From Nevskia sp. (GTDB lineage: Bacteria; Pseudomonadota; Gammaproteobacteria; Nevskiales; Nevskiaceae), in contig JALNYU010000007.1 in assembly GCA_023229645.1 (NCBI GenBank), positions 124,001-188,000 on the forward strand: a stretch of DNA of 64,000 nucleotides. Reading direction: 5' to 3'. Below the pieces are notes generated by a model. That model did not search any database and had not been told where the DNA came from. It saw nothing but the letters and a program-made list of their open reading frames with translations. Both the position numbers and the translations under genes were made by a program. Of the stretch, positions 44,511 through 54,501 are shown one piece after another (position 1 is the first letter of the stretch; each line of letters opens with the position of its first letter).

Positions 44511-45737
44511 CTACGTCCGATATTCAGCGTTGATCTTGACGTAGTCATAGCTGAAGTCGCAGGTCCAGATCCGCGCTGCGGCATTGCCGCGGCCGAGATC
44601 AACGCGGATCGTAAACTCGGGTTTTGCCACCACCGCAGCGCCCAGCGCTTCGTGGTAGTCCGGATGCGGTTCGCCGCCAGCGAGCAGCGGTACGTCGTCG
44701 AGCGCGATATCGACTTTCGCCGGATCAAGCCCAACGACCCCAGCCTTGCCGATCGCCATGACGATCCGCCCCCAATTTGCATCGCCAGCGAACATCGCCG
44801 TTTTTACCAGCGGCGAGTGCGCGATTGAATACCCGACCAATCGCGCTTCGTCACGTGTCGTCGCGCCGCGGATGTCGATTGTGATGAAGCGTGTTGCACC
44901 TTCGCCATCGCGAACAATTGCCTGCGCTAGCTCGATACAAACCGCATTGACCGTATCAGCAATCGCCGCGTAGTCGGGATGCTCGACATCGACGTCAACG
45001 CTGCCGACCTGTGCTGTCGCCAGCAACATGCAGGAATCGTTGGTCGAGGTATCACCATCCACTGTCACGCTATTGAACGACGCGGCGGCAGCCTCGCGCA
45101 GGCAGCGTTGCGTCGCGGCCGGTGTTAACCGCGCATCGGTGCCGATGAACGCCAACATCGTCGCCATATTCGGGTGAATCATGCCGACGCCTTTGGCGAT
45201 GCCGGTGACGGTCACCACGCCCTGCGTCGTCTGTACCTGCCGGCTTGCGCCTTTCGATACCGTATCGGTGGTCATGATCGCCCGCGCGGCATCATTCCAG
45301 CCGTCTGCAACCAAGGCCGCAGCCGCATTTGGGACTGCCGACACCATGCGCGGCACCGGCAGCCGTTGCCCGATTACGCCGGTTGAAAACGGCAAGACCT
45401 GCCCCGGCGTGCAGCCCAGCGCAGCGGCCACCGCGGCAGTGGTCTCGGCGGCATCGGCGAGCCCGCCAGCACCGGTCGCGGCATTGGCGTTTCCCGCATT
45501 GATCAGCAGCGCGCGGATGTTCGCCGTCGCTGCAAGCCGTTCGCGGCACATTAAAACCGGCGCGGCACAGAACGCGTTTTGGGTAAATACGCCCGCTGCC
45601 CGCGTTTCCGGCGCCAGTTCAACGAGCAGCAAATCCTTGCGCCCTGGCTTCTTGATCGCCGCCTCGGCGCTGCCGAGGCGGATGCCCGCTACCGGCAATA
45701 ATGGTCCTGGCGCTACGAGATTCACCGCCACAGGCAA
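44511..45737 (-). CDS. argJ: Bifunctional ornithine acetyltransferase/N-acetylglutamate synthase
   Basis: The 408-residue precursor has the ArgJ self-cleavage site in GMIHPNMATMLAFIGTDA (cut before the Thr of ATML) and the segments INAGNANAATG and TVDGDTSTNDS. It recycles acetyl groups in the arginine pathway. It lies 21 bp downstream of secA on the same strand. This secA-argJ-mutT neighbourhood is typical of gammaproteobacteria. Confidence 0.97.
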   Translation of the reverse strand: MPVAVNLVAPGPLLPVAGIRLGSAEAAIKKPGRKDLLLVELAPETRAAGVFTQNAFCAAPVLMCRERLAATANIRALLINAGNANAATGAGGLADAAETTAAVAAALGCTPGQVLPFSTGVIGQRLPVPRMVSAVPNAAAALVADGWNDAARAIMTTDTVSKGASRQVQTTQGVVTVTGIAKGVGMIHPNMATMLAFIGTDARLTPAATQRCLREAAAASFNSVTVDGDTSTNDSCMLLATAQVGSVDVDVEHPDYAAIADTVNAVCIELAQAIVRDGEGATRFITIDIRGATTRDEARLVGYSIAHSPLVKTAMFAGDANWGRIVMAIGKAGVVGLDPAKVDIALDDVPLLAGGEPHPDYHEALGAAVVAKPEFTIRVDLGRGNAAARIWTCDFSYDYVKINAEYRT

Positions 45738-45758
45738 CGCTCCTAATCGTTCAGCCGG

Positions 45759-48509
45759 TCAGCTCAGGCTGCCGTGACACTGCTTGTATTTCTTGCCGGA
45801 ACCGCAGGGGCACGGGTCGTTACGGCCGACTTTCGGCATATCGCGCGTAAACGTGTCGATTGGCTGTCCAGCGCTGGGCGGCGCCAGCGGCCGGCCCTGC
45901 CCAATCGGCGGCAATTCCGGGGCTGCCTCCGGCGCGGCGATCGCGTTTTCGGCAGCGGCGTGTTCAAAGTGCATCGGCCGCGCAGCGTTGCGGCGTGCTT
46001 CTTCCAGCGCTGCCACTTCTTCTTCGGTCAAAATCTGAATCCGCGCCAAGCGCGAAATTACTTCGTGCTTAAAGCGCGCGAGTAGGTCGTTGAACATCGT
46101 AAACGCTTCGCGCTTGTACTCCTGCTTCGGATCCTTCTGGGCGTAGCCGCGCAGATGGATACCAAGGCGCAGGTAGTCCATCGCCGCCAGATGCTCGCGC
46201 CAGTAAATATCCAGCACCCGCAACATCGTTTCCTTCTCGAACGGCTCCAACACGTTGGCGCCGATTTTGTCTTTCTTGCCGGCGTAGGTGTCCGCCAATG
46301 CTTGGAGAACCTTGGCGCGAATGCCTTTCTCGGTCAGTTCACGATCTTCAACAACCCATTGCCGCAACGGCAAGTCGAGCATGAAATCGCGCTTCAAAGC
46401 TTCTTCAAAGCCTTCGAGATTCCACAAGTCTTCCGGCGTCTGCGCCGGCACGAAAGCTTCGGCAACGGCGTTGACGACATCAAGCCGAATCTCGTTGATC
46501 ATCGGCGTCACAATCGTTGCGCCCATCAACTCATCGCGCAGTTCGTAGATCGCTTTGCGCTGGTCGTTGGCGACGTTGTCGTATTCGAGCAGGTTTTTGC
46601 GGATGTCGAAGTTATGCGCTTCAACTTTGCGCTGTGCGGTTTCGATTGCACGCGTCACCATCCGGGCTTCCAGCGCCTCGCCTTCCTGCATGCCGAGCCG
46701 CTGCAGCAGCGCCCGCATCCGCGGCGGGGCAAAGATTCGCATCAAAGTGTCGTCGAGCGACAGATAAAAACGCGTCGCGCCGGGATCGCCTTGACGGCCG
46801 GAACGGCCGCGCAGCTGATTGTCGATACGCCGCGACTCATGCCGCTCGGAGCCGATCACATACAAACCGCCCGCGGCTTTCACCGCATCGTGCCGTTCCT
46901 TCCACGCCGTCCGCGCCGCTTCGCGCGTCGCGACATCGTCTTCGGGAATAACGTGCAATTCGGCTTCGAGACTGCCGCCGAGGACGATGTCGGTGCCGCG
47001 GCCGGCCATATTCGTGGCGATTGTCACCGCGCCGGCACGGCCGGCCTGCGCAACGATTTCGGCCTCGCGTTCGTGCTGCTTGGCGTTCAGCACCTCGTGC
47101 ACGATGCCGTTTTCGGTCAGCAGTTTCGATAGCAGTTCGGAGGTTTCGATGCTCGCGGTACCGACCAAAATCGGCTGATTCCGCGCGTGCACTTCCTGGA
47201 TGTCTTTGAGTACCGCATCGAACTTGCCTTTCGCGCCGATATAGATCAAATCGCCGCGATCGTCGCGGATCATCGGCCGATTGGTCGGGATCACGACCAC
47301 TTCCAGGTTGTAAATGCTCTGGAATTCGTAGGCCTCGGTATCGGCCGTACCGGTCATGCCGGAAAGCTTGTTGTAAAGACGGAAATAGTTCTGGAACGTG
47401 ATCGACGCCAGCGTTTGGCTTTCCTGCTGGATCGCCACGCCTTCTTTCGCTTCAGCGGCTTGATGCAAGCCGTCGGACCAGCGCCGACCGGACATCATGC
47501 GGCCGGTGAATTCATCGATGATGATGATCTGGCCGCCGCGGACGATGTACTCAACGTCGCGCTTGTACAGGTGATGCGCACGTAGCAGCGCGTTCAAGTG
47601 ATGGACGAGCACGATCCGGCTCGCGTCGTACAGGCTTTCATCTTCGCCGAGCAAGCCCGCTTCGCGCAGCAGGTCTTCTACGTGCTCGTGACCGCTTTCG
47701 GATAAATGAATTTGCTTCGATTTCTCTTCAACGAAGAAATCGCCCTCGCCTTCTTCCTCCTGCTGCGGCACCAATTGCGGAATCAGCACGTTGAGCTTGC
47801 GCCAGAGATCAGGGTCATCGTCGGTCGGCCCGCTGATGATCAACGGCGTGCGCGCTTCGTCGATCAAGATCGAGTCAACTTCGTCGATTACCGCGTAGTT
47901 CAGCCCGCGCTGGACTTTCTCGCTGAGCGAGAACGCCATGTTGTCGCGCAGATAATCAAAGCCGAACTCGTTGTTCTGGCCGTAGGTGATGTCAGCCTGA
48001 TACGCGGCACGCTTTTCCTCGATGCCCTGGCCGGAAACAACGACGCCGACGGTCATGCCGAGGAAGCGGAAAATACGCCCCATCCATTCCGAGTCGCGCC
48101 GCGCCAAGTAGTCATTGACGGTCACGACGTGCACGCCCTTGCCGCTCAGTGCGTTCAAATACGTCGGCAGTGTCGCGACCAACGTCTTACCTTCGCCAGT
48201 GCGCATTTCGGCAATCTTGCCTTCGTGCAACACGGCGCCGCCGATGAGCTGCACGTCGAAGTGGCGCATGTTCATGACCCGCCGGCCAGCTTCGCGGACA
48301 ACGGCAAAGGCATCGGCTTGGACGTCGTCCAGCGTTTCGCCTTTCGCAAGCCGCTCGCGCAAAACCACCGTCTGCGCGGCGAGTTCTTCGTCGCTTAAAG
48401 CCCGGTATTTCGGCTCCAGCGCGTTGACCGAGACGACAAGACCGTTGAGACGGCTGATGATTCGCTGGTTGCGGCTGCCAAACAAGCGCGCCAGAAGTTT
48501 ATTAAGCAT
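45759..48509 (-). CDS. secA: Preprotein translocase ATPase SecA
   Basis: The 916-residue protein is full length. It shows Walker A MRTGEGKTLVATL, DEVDSILIDEARTPLIISG, GRGTDIVLGG, and the C-terminal zinc tail VGRNDPCPCGSGKKYKQCHG that binds SecB and lipids. It drives Sec-dependent export. It precedes argJ and follows the M23 peptidase gene by about 150 bp; no secM-like arrest peptide gene was recognised upstream. Confidence 0.98.
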   Translation of the reverse strand: MLNKLLARLFGSRNQRIISRLNGLVVSVNALEPKYRALSDEELAAQTVVLRERLAKGETLDDVQADAFAVVREAGRRVMNMRHFDVQLIGGAVLHEGKIAEMRTGEGKTLVATLPTYLNALSGKGVHVVTVNDYLARRDSEWMGRIFRFLGMTVGVVVSGQGIEEKRAAYQADITYGQNNEFGFDYLRDNMAFSLSEKVQRGLNYAVIDEVDSILIDEARTPLIISGPTDDDPDLWRKLNVLIPQLVPQQEEEGEGDFFVEEKSKQIHLSESGHEHVEDLLREAGLLGEDESLYDASRIVLVHHLNALLRAHHLYKRDVEYIVRGGQIIIIDEFTGRMMSGRRWSDGLHQAAEAKEGVAIQQESQTLASITFQNYFRLYNKLSGMTGTADTEAYEFQSIYNLEVVVIPTNRPMIRDDRGDLIYIGAKGKFDAVLKDIQEVHARNQPILVGTASIETSELLSKLLTENGIVHEVLNAKQHEREAEIVAQAGRAGAVTIATNMAGRGTDIVLGGSLEAELHVIPEDDVATREAARTAWKERHDAVKAAGGLYVIGSERHESRRIDNQLRGRSGRQGDPGATRFYLSLDDTLMRIFAPPRMRALLQRLGMQEGEALEARMVTRAIETAQRKVEAHNFDIRKNLLEYDNVANDQRKAIYELRDELMGATIVTPMINEIRLDVVNAVAEAFVPAQTPEDLWNLEGFEEALKRDFMLDLPLRQWVVEDRELTEKGIRAKVLQALADTYAGKKDKIGANVLEPFEKETMLRVLDIYWREHLAAMDYLRLGIHLRGYAQKDPKQEYKREAFTMFNDLLARFKHEVISRLARIQILTEEEVAALEEARRNAARPMHFEHAAAENAIAAPEAAPELPPIGQGRPLAPPSAGQPIDTFTRDMPKVGRNDPCPCGSGKKYKQCHGSLS

Positions 48510-48663
48510 AGTGTCCAGGATGCAGAACGACCGGGAAGCACAATGCCCCCCGCTCGGGAATAGGCTGCGGATTATGCCTGAGACATGAGGCGGTCGGCCT
48601 CGCTTTTCAATAGCCGCCGTCTACCGCTGCGGCGAATCAAGCTGCAGCACGGTCTTTCCAGGC

Positions 48664-49596
48664 TTAGCGCGAAGCCTGGATATATTGTTCCGGGTTAACG
48701 GTATTGCCGTTCAGCAGCACTTCAAAGTGCACATGGGGCCCGGTCGAGCGGCCAGTACTGCCCATTAACGCAATCGCCTGACCTTTCAGCACGCGATCAC
48801 CAGCTTTCACCAATAGCCGCGAGTTATGGCCATAGCGAGTCACATAACCGTTGCCATGATTGATTTCGATCAGCTCACCATAGCCGTTGCGATCACCGGC
48901 ATCAATCACAATACCGCTGGCGACAGCCAATACCTGCGAACCTTCCGCCGCTGCGAAATCGATCCCCGGATGACTACTATGCAGGCCCGTAAACGGATCC
49001 GTGCGGCCGCCATAGCCCGAGGTAATGTAGCCACCATCAACCGGCCAACCGGACGGCTTAATTTCACGCTGCAGTTTGCTCGCCAGCAATAAATCTTCGA
49101 GCACGCGCATCTGTCGCTCGCGGTCGGTCAGCTGCTTTTGCAGGCGATCAAGCGAGCCGATAACGTCATCCAGCACCGCAGGCTGGCCATCGAGTGTCGG
49201 CGTTTCCGGGCCGCCGATTGCCGGCGGTTTGTCAAAATTGAACTCTTTAGGGTCGATATTGGCAATTTGCGTCATGCGCGCGCCAGCGGCGTCGAGTCGA
49301 ATGACGTAGGCCTGTAGTTGCGCGATGCGCCGGGCCAGCGCGTGTGAATCTTCCTCAGCCTGCTTACGTGCTGCGCCCAATTCCTTGCGCTGAACATCAA
49401 ACTCGTTTGCCCAGGCGCCGACGACCCGCGTCGGCAATAAGCCGCGCGTCGGTTGCAAACTCAAACCCGCGTAAAACACCAGCGCGAGCACCGCGACGCT
49501 AGCCGCTGCAAATGGCAGCCAGCTCAGCAGGTGCCGTGCGTCGAGACGCAGACGCCATGTCCGGCCACGACTGTGGCTAACCAAGATAATATCCAT
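48664..49596 (-). CDS. M23-family peptidoglycan endopeptidase-like protein
   Basis: The protein of about 310 residues has one N-terminal transmembrane helix (LLSWLPFAAASVAVLALVF), a coiled-coil region with DRLQKQLTDRERQMRVLED and a C-terminal LytM domain. The zinc motifs are present as GLHSSHPGIDFAA (HxxxD) and GPHVHFEVLLNG (HxH), so it looks catalytically competent. It probably trims peptidoglycan cross-links during growth or division. It sits between secA and the DciA-like gene, from which it is divergent. Confidence 0.92.
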   Translation of the reverse strand: MDIILVSHSRGRTWRLRLDARHLLSWLPFAAASVAVLALVFYAGLSLQPTRGLLPTRVVGAWANEFDVQRKELGAARKQAEEDSHALARRIAQLQAYVIRLDAAGARMTQIANIDPKEFNFDKPPAIGGPETPTLDGQPAVLDDVIGSLDRLQKQLTDRERQMRVLEDLLLASKLQREIKPSGWPVDGGYITSGYGGRTDPFTGLHSSHPGIDFAAAEGSQVLAVASGIVIDAGDRNGYGELIEINHGNGYVTRYGHNSRLLVKAGDRVLKGQAIALMGSTGRSTGPHVHFEVLLNGNTVNPEQYIQASR

Positions 49597-49634
49597 CTGC
49601 CAGTCATCCACGAAAATTGCGACGAGAAATCCCT

Positions 49635-49964
49635 ATGGACGCAGACGCAAAAAACGTCGGCGCACACCTCGAACTACCAGACTCTCCCGTTGGTGAGTTA
49701 CTCCGCCGTGCCCGCTGGCTGGCCGAGATCGATCAAATCTTCCGTGACTGGGTACCGGCGCCGATCGCACGCGCGATGCGGGTTGCCAATTTCCGCGACG
49801 GGATTATCGTTATTTACGTCGACTCCGCCGCTGCCCTGACCCAACTCCGTTACTCCGAGCAAGAATTACTCCAAGTTCTGACACAGCGCCTGAAACTGCC
49901 GTGTAAGAAACTCGAAATAAAAATCAAAGGCGTACCGCCTCGCAGCCCTTCGGCCCGAGTCTAA
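49635..49964 (+). CDS. DUF721/DciA-like protein
   Basis: The 109-residue protein matches the DUF721 family (DciA-like), with the segments LRRARWLAEIDQIFRDWVP and GIIVIYVDSAAALTQLRY. DciA loads the replicative helicase in many bacteria without DnaC. The start at 49635 (MDADAKNVG) is chosen over one six codons upstream. It is divergent from the M23 gene and converges on lpxC, the typical place for this family. Confidence 0.85.
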   Translation: MDADAKNVGAHLELPDSPVGELLRRARWLAEIDQIFRDWVPAPIARAMRVANFRDGIIVIYVDSAAALTQLRYSEQELLQVLTQRLKLPCKKLEIKIKGVPPRSPSARV

Positions 49965-49965
49965 G

Positions 49966-49992
49966 CGGGGTTTTGACTACAGCGCAACCCCG
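49966..49992. terminator. Possible bidirectional hairpin between dciA-like gene and lpxC
   Basis: CGGGGTT and AACCCCG form a 7-bp stem with a 13-base loop between two converging genes. No T run follows the stem, so termination strength is uncertain. Confidence 0.4.
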
Positions 49993-49994
49993 TG

Positions 49995-50912
49995 TCAGGC
50001 CAAAACGGGCGTGGCCTGCGGGTAAAAAGCCGGCGCAGCGGCGGCTTTGTCGTCAACCACAATCAGCTCCCAAGCCGCTTCATCCGCTAATAAAGCACGG
50101 GCCAGCAGGTTGTTTAGAGCGTGGCCGGATTTGAATGCGGTGTAGGCGGCAACCAACGGATGGCCGAGTAGATAGAGATCGCCGACCGCGTCGAGAATCT
50201 TGTGCCGGACAAATTCGTCGTCGTACCGAAGGCCGTCGTGATTGAGCACGCGAAACTCGTCGACGGCAACGGCATTTTCGAGGCTGGCGCCAAGCGCCAA
50301 GCGCCTTGAACGCAAGTATTCGAACTCGCGCATAAAGCCGAATGTTCGCGCTCGGCTCACTTCGCGGATGTAGGTGGTCGTCGAAAAATCGACGGTCGCG
50401 CTTTGCGCAGTCGACTTCAACAACGGGTGATCAAAATCGATGTTGAACGTCAGCCGAAAACCGTCGTGCGGTTCCAGACGCGCCCACTTATCGCCATCCT
50501 GCACTTGCACCGGATGCTTGAGCCGCAGAAACCGACGCGGCCCTTCTTGCTCGACGATCCCAGCCGACTGGATCAAAAACACGAACGGCCCGGAGCTGCC
50601 GTCCATGATCGGCACTTCGGCCGCTGAAAGTTCGACGATGCAGTTGTCGATCCCGAGGCCGGCAAACGCCGACATCAAGTGCTCAACCGTGGCGACCTTC
50701 GTATCGTTATCGATCAGATTACTGCTGAGCGTCGTTTCCCGAACCGCATCGACCTGCGCTCGAACTTCCCGCGGCGGATTTAAGTCCACCCGGCGGAAGA
50801 CAATCCCGCTATCGACTTTCGCCGGCAGCAGTGACATGTAGACCTTCTGGCCACTGTGTAAGCCGATGCCGCTCGCGCGTACCGGGGTCTTCAGAGTTCG
50901 TTGCCGGATCAT
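49995..50912 (-). CDS. lpxC: UDP-3-O-acyl-N-acetylglucosamine deacetylase
   Basis: The 305-residue zinc enzyme catalyses the committed step of lipid A synthesis. Family motifs visible are TVEHLMSAFAGLGIDN (His ligand), ARTFGFMREFEYLRSRRLALG and the metal site VRHKILDAVGDLYLLGHP. It lies downstream of ftsZ on the same strand across a 127-bp gap, the usual ftsZ-lpxC order. Confidence 0.97.
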   Translation of the reverse strand: MIRQRTLKTPVRASGIGLHSGQKVYMSLLPAKVDSGIVFRRVDLNPPREVRAQVDAVRETTLSSNLIDNDTKVATVEHLMSAFAGLGIDNCIVELSAAEVPIMDGSSGPFVFLIQSAGIVEQEGPRRFLRLKHPVQVQDGDKWARLEPHDGFRLTFNIDFDHPLLKSTAQSATVDFSTTTYIREVSRARTFGFMREFEYLRSRRLALGASLENAVAVDEFRVLNHDGLRYDDEFVRHKILDAVGDLYLLGHPLVAAYTAFKSGHALNNLLARALLADEAAWELIVVDDKAAAAPAFYPQATPVLA

Positions 50913-51039
50913 AATTTTTGGGGCCTTGATGACTCGTTAATAGAACAATAACGAGTAGGTATGTCGATACGCTGACAGTTACGACTCGAATTTTATCATG
51001 GAGTTCCGCGGCCCCTGGTTCGATACCGTACGCTAGCGT

Positions 51040-52308
51040 TCAGTCCGCCTGCGCCCGCAGGAAAGCCGGGATATCAAGCAGTTCCTCGTTGTAGTCGAGC
51101 GCCGAAAGCGCGGGCGCAATGCTCGGTCGCGTATTGCGCACCGGCGCCGTGCTGGGTTCGGCATCGCGTGCCCGGGCCGGCCACGCCGATGGCTGCCGCA
51201 ACGGTGCGACAACACCCGGATTCGGCACGCCAAAACCCAGTGCACTGGGCAAGCCACTCGGCAGAGAGCCAACGCCTTGGCGCGCGCGCGGTGCCACTTC
51301 CGGATGCGCCGCCAGCGCCGCTCGCGTGCTTTCGAGGCCGGTCGCGACCACGGTTACGCGCAGTTCCGCGCCAAGATTGGGATCGAACGAGGTACCGCAC
51401 TTCATATCGACTTCCGCCGATGCGATTTCGTTGATGCGTTCGTTGATCAATTCCAGCTCGTCCAACGTCAGGCTATCGTCGCTGGTGATGTTGACGAGGA
51501 TGCCGCGCGCACCGGTCAGTTCGAGGTCATCGAGCAAGGGGCTGGACAACGCCGCTTCAACGGCTTTCTTGGCGCGGTCGTCGCCGGTTGCCGAGCCAAC
51601 ACCCATCATCGCCATGCCGCGGTTGGTCATAACCGTTTTCACGTCGGCAAAGTCAACGTTCATCATGCCCGGCCGGGTGATCAAGTCGGAAATGCCCTGC
51701 ACGGCGTTTTGCAGCACGTCGTTCGCGGCTTTGAAGCCGGACAACAACGTGATCGCGCCGCCGAGCACCAGCCGCAGCTTTTCGTTCGGAATCAGAATCA
51801 GCGAATCGACGTGCTGCTGCAATTCGCGAATGCCTTCAAGCGCAATCGACATCCGCTTCTTGCCTTCGTGCGGGAACGGCTTCGTCACGACCGCGACCGT
51901 CAAGATGCCCAGTTCGCGCGCGATCTCGGCGATCACCGGCGCCGCGCCAGTACCTGTACCGCCACCCATGCCGGCGGTGATGAACAGCAAATCGGTGCCT
52001 TCGAGCATTTCGCGAATGCGGTCGCGATCTTCTTCCGCCGCCTCACGGCCGACTTTCGGATTCGAACCGGCGCCGAGGCCGCGCGTTACTTCAGAACCGA
52101 GTTGGAGTTGCAGCGTCGGCAAGCACTTTTCGAGATGATCCCGATCGGTGTTGGCGCTGATGAACTCGACGCCTTGGATATTCGCCGCCGCCATCTGATT
52201 CACGGTGTTGCAGCCGCCGCCGCCGACGCCGATGACGCGGATTACGGCGCGCTTGCTGGTGCCGTCCACCAGCTCAAACATCTCTGAAACCACCTTGCTT
52301 CCGACCAT
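51040..52308 (-). CDS. ftsZ: Cell division GTPase FtsZ
   Basis: The 422-residue tubulin homologue has the GTP-binding motif MGGGTGTGAAPVIAE, the T7-loop region MNVDFADVKTVM, a Pro/Ala-rich linker and the conserved C-terminal peptide LDIPAFLRAQAD that binds FtsA and other partners. The ATG at 52308 follows GGAGG at a good distance. It is 65 bp downstream of ftsA and ends the classic dcw block. Confidence 0.98.
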   Translation of the reverse strand: MVGSKVVSEMFELVDGTSKRAVIRVIGVGGGGCNTVNQMAAANIQGVEFISANTDRDHLEKCLPTLQLQLGSEVTRGLGAGSNPKVGREAAEEDRDRIREMLEGTDLLFITAGMGGGTGTGAAPVIAEIARELGILTVAVVTKPFPHEGKKRMSIALEGIRELQQHVDSLILIPNEKLRLVLGGAITLLSGFKAANDVLQNAVQGISDLITRPGMMNVDFADVKTVMTNRGMAMMGVGSATGDDRAKKAVEAALSSPLLDDLELTGARGILVNITSDDSLTLDELELINERINEIASAEVDMKCGTSFDPNLGAELRVTVVATGLESTRAALAAHPEVAPRARQGVGSLPSGLPSALGFGVPNPGVVAPLRQPSAWPARARDAEPSTAPVRNTRPSIAPALSALDYNEELLDIPAFLRAQAD

Positions 52309-52373
52309 GTGAATGTCCTCCAGCCGTTAATTAACGACAACTCAACTTGAATTTGATACCTGACTGAACGCGA

Positions 52374-53609
52374 CTAAAAATTGCCTTTCAGCCAACCCTG
52401 AATCTTTCCTAACCACTGCCCAGAGCCACCGCTGGAACCGCGCCGATTACCAAAAGCCGGCCGCTGCTGGCGCGCAAAAAGCAGCAAGCCAACGCCGGTT
52501 GCAAACGCTGGTGAACGCGTGACTTCCTCAATGCCTTCCACTTGATGCGGCAAGCCGAGGCGCACCGCGACTTCCAACACCTCTTCCGCCAATTCCAAAA
52601 TTCCCGGCGTCTGCGCAACGCCGCCGGTAAGAACGACGCCGCCCGCGATCAGGTCGTAAACATCAGCCCGGTGCAGCTCCTTGCGGACATACCGGAATAG
52701 CTCTTCGAAACGCGGCCGCATCACTTCGGCCAACATCTGCCGCGACAAATGTCGGGTTGGTGATTCACCGACGCCGGGCACGTCGATCGGCGCGTCATGC
52801 GCCACCAATTCCGGCAGCGCGCAGCCATAGCGCAGCTTGATTTGCTCGGCGTATTGGGCCGGCGTCCGGAACGCAACTGCGATATCGCTAGTCACCAGAT
52901 CGCCGGCGATCGGAATCACCGCCGTGTGGCGGATCGAGCCGCCTTTATAGACCGCGATATCGCAGGTGCCGCCGCCGATATCGACGACGCAAACGCCGAG
53001 ATCGCGCTCATCGGCCGATAGCACGGCGTCGGACGATGCCAAGTGCTGCAGCACCAGCTTTTCTACCGTCAGCCCGCAGCGCTCAACGCATTTGTAGAGA
53101 TTCTGCGCCGCGCTCAAAGTGCCGGTAACCATGTGCACTTTGGCTTCGAGGCGGACGCCGCTCATGCCGATCGGGTCCTGAATGCCTTCCTGGCCGTCAA
53201 CGACGTATTCCTGCGGTACGACGTGCAAAATTTGCTGATCCGCCGGGATCGCCATTGCGCTCGCCGCTTCGATCACGGCATCGACATCGCGTGCGGTGAT
53301 TTCGCGATGCCGAATCGGCACCACGCCGACTGAATTCAAACTACGAATGTGCGTACCGGTAATGCCCACGTGAGCAGCACGCACGCGGCAGTTCGCCATC
53401 AGCTCCGCCGCTTCCACGGCGCGCCGGATCGACTCCACTGTGTGCTCGATATTGACGACGACGCCCTTCTTCAAGCCGCGCGTCGGCGCCACGCCGAGGC
53501 CGACGACTTGCACCTGCCCGGCCGGCCCGACTTCGCCAATCATCGCCGCAACTTTCGATGTACCGACGTCCAAGCTGACCAAATATTCCGTGTTGTTGCG
53601 TCTACTCAT
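52374..53609 (-). CDS. ftsA: Cell division protein FtsA
   Basis: The 411-residue actin-fold protein has phosphate-binding segments (VSLDVGTSKVAAMIGE and VCVVDIGGGTCDIAVY), an adenosine motif VVLTGGVAQTPGI and a C-terminal amphipathic membrane anchor (GQWLGKIQGWLKGNF). I choose the ATG at 53609 because the ftsQ stop lies at 53602 and a GAGG site precedes it. It tethers FtsZ to the membrane. Confidence 0.96.
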   Translation of the reverse strand: MSRRNNTEYLVSLDVGTSKVAAMIGEVGPAGQVQVVGLGVAPTRGLKKGVVVNIEHTVESIRRAVEAAELMANCRVRAAHVGITGTHIRSLNSVGVVPIRHREITARDVDAVIEAASAMAIPADQQILHVVPQEYVVDGQEGIQDPIGMSGVRLEAKVHMVTGTLSAAQNLYKCVERCGLTVEKLVLQHLASSDAVLSADERDLGVCVVDIGGGTCDIAVYKGGSIRHTAVIPIAGDLVTSDIAVAFRTPAQYAEQIKLRYGCALPELVAHDAPIDVPGVGESPTRHLSRQMLAEVMRPRFEELFRYVRKELHRADVYDLIAGGVVLTGGVAQTPGILELAEEVLEVAVRLGLPHQVEGIEEVTRSPAFATGVGLLLFARQQRPAFGNRRGSSGGSGQWLGKIQGWLKGNF

Positions 53610-54501
53610 GCTTCTTATCCTCTGCAGCAACGGGGGGCGTCCGGGCCGGATCGCCGCCGACTTCGGGCTTCGTTGCTGCCGTGCTCACCGGCACCGCCGC
53701 GCGTTCGACGCAGGCGGCAGCGGCGGCTTTCTGTCGGTCGGTCCGGGCGGCGCGAAGCGCGCTTTCGCAGGCGCCACCGTCGATCCAGCCAACAGAGAAT
53801 CCGTTCGAATAACGAAGATCGATGTAGGCGATCCGGCTCAGCTGATCGGCCATTGCGCGGCTTACCGCGCCCAACAATAAATCGGTTTTTTTCAGCGACT
53901 CGCCCTGCCCCAGGCGCAGCTCGATGCCGCGCGCAGTCGCCAGCCGCCATTCGCCGCGGGCATCGACACTTAAGCCGCTCGGCACGAATGCACTCGCGCC
54001 GAGTACTTCACGCAGACGCTGGAATGTCACCGCCGCTTCTGCTTCCCGGCCGGCCGGCGCCGAGAGCTGCGGCAAATCCGCCGATAACGCATCCACAGCC
54101 GGCGTAAACACGCGGCTTTCGGTATCGATTAACTGCGTCTGGCCCCAGCGCGCATACGGCACGCGCTCAACAACGCGGATCGCGATGCGGTCCGGCCAGA
54201 TGCGGCTGATGCGCGCGTGCGCAACCCAGGGTAGGGCCTCGATCCGCGCCCGTAGCGCGGTCAGATCAACCTCGAACAAGCGCACATTCTGCAACGCCGC
54301 TGCCGCGGCAATCTGCTCGGCGCTGAGCTTGTGCAGCGCGCCGTCAACGCGCAGCCCCCGTACCGGCTGATCGAAATACGGCCGCAAGGTATTCACCAAC
54401 ACCGCCGCCAGCAGCACGATTACGGCGCTGATCAACAGCGGCAGCGCGGCGCGCGGCAAGCGCGGGGCAGGCTCGTTCATGGCCATCGCGCGTGCGCTCA
54501 C
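53602..54501 (-). CDS. ftsQ: Cell division protein FtsQ
   Basis: The protein has up to 299 residues. A short cytoplasmic part precedes one transmembrane helix (LPLLISAVIVLLAAVLVNTL). A POTRA domain follows (VRGLRVDGALHKLSAEQI) and then an FtsQ domain with WVAHARISRIWPDRIAIRVVE. It links early and late divisome proteins. The GTG at 54501 overlaps the ddl stop; an ATG five codons later is also possible. The C-terminal tail after residue ~245 is Ala/Arg-rich and longer than usual. Confidence 0.93.
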   Translation of the reverse strand: MSARAMAMNEPAPRLPRAALPLLISAVIVLLAAVLVNTLRPYFDQPVRGLRVDGALHKLSAEQIAAAAALQNVRLFEVDLTALRARIEALPWVAHARISRIWPDRIAIRVVERVPYARWGQTQLIDTESRVFTPAVDALSADLPQLSAPAGREAEAAVTFQRLREVLGASAFVPSGLSVDARGEWRLATARGIELRLGQGESLKKTDLLLGAVSRAMADQLSRIAYIDLRYSNGFSVGWIDGGACESALRAARTDRQKAAAAACVERAAVPVSTAATKPEVGGDPARTPPVAAEDKKHE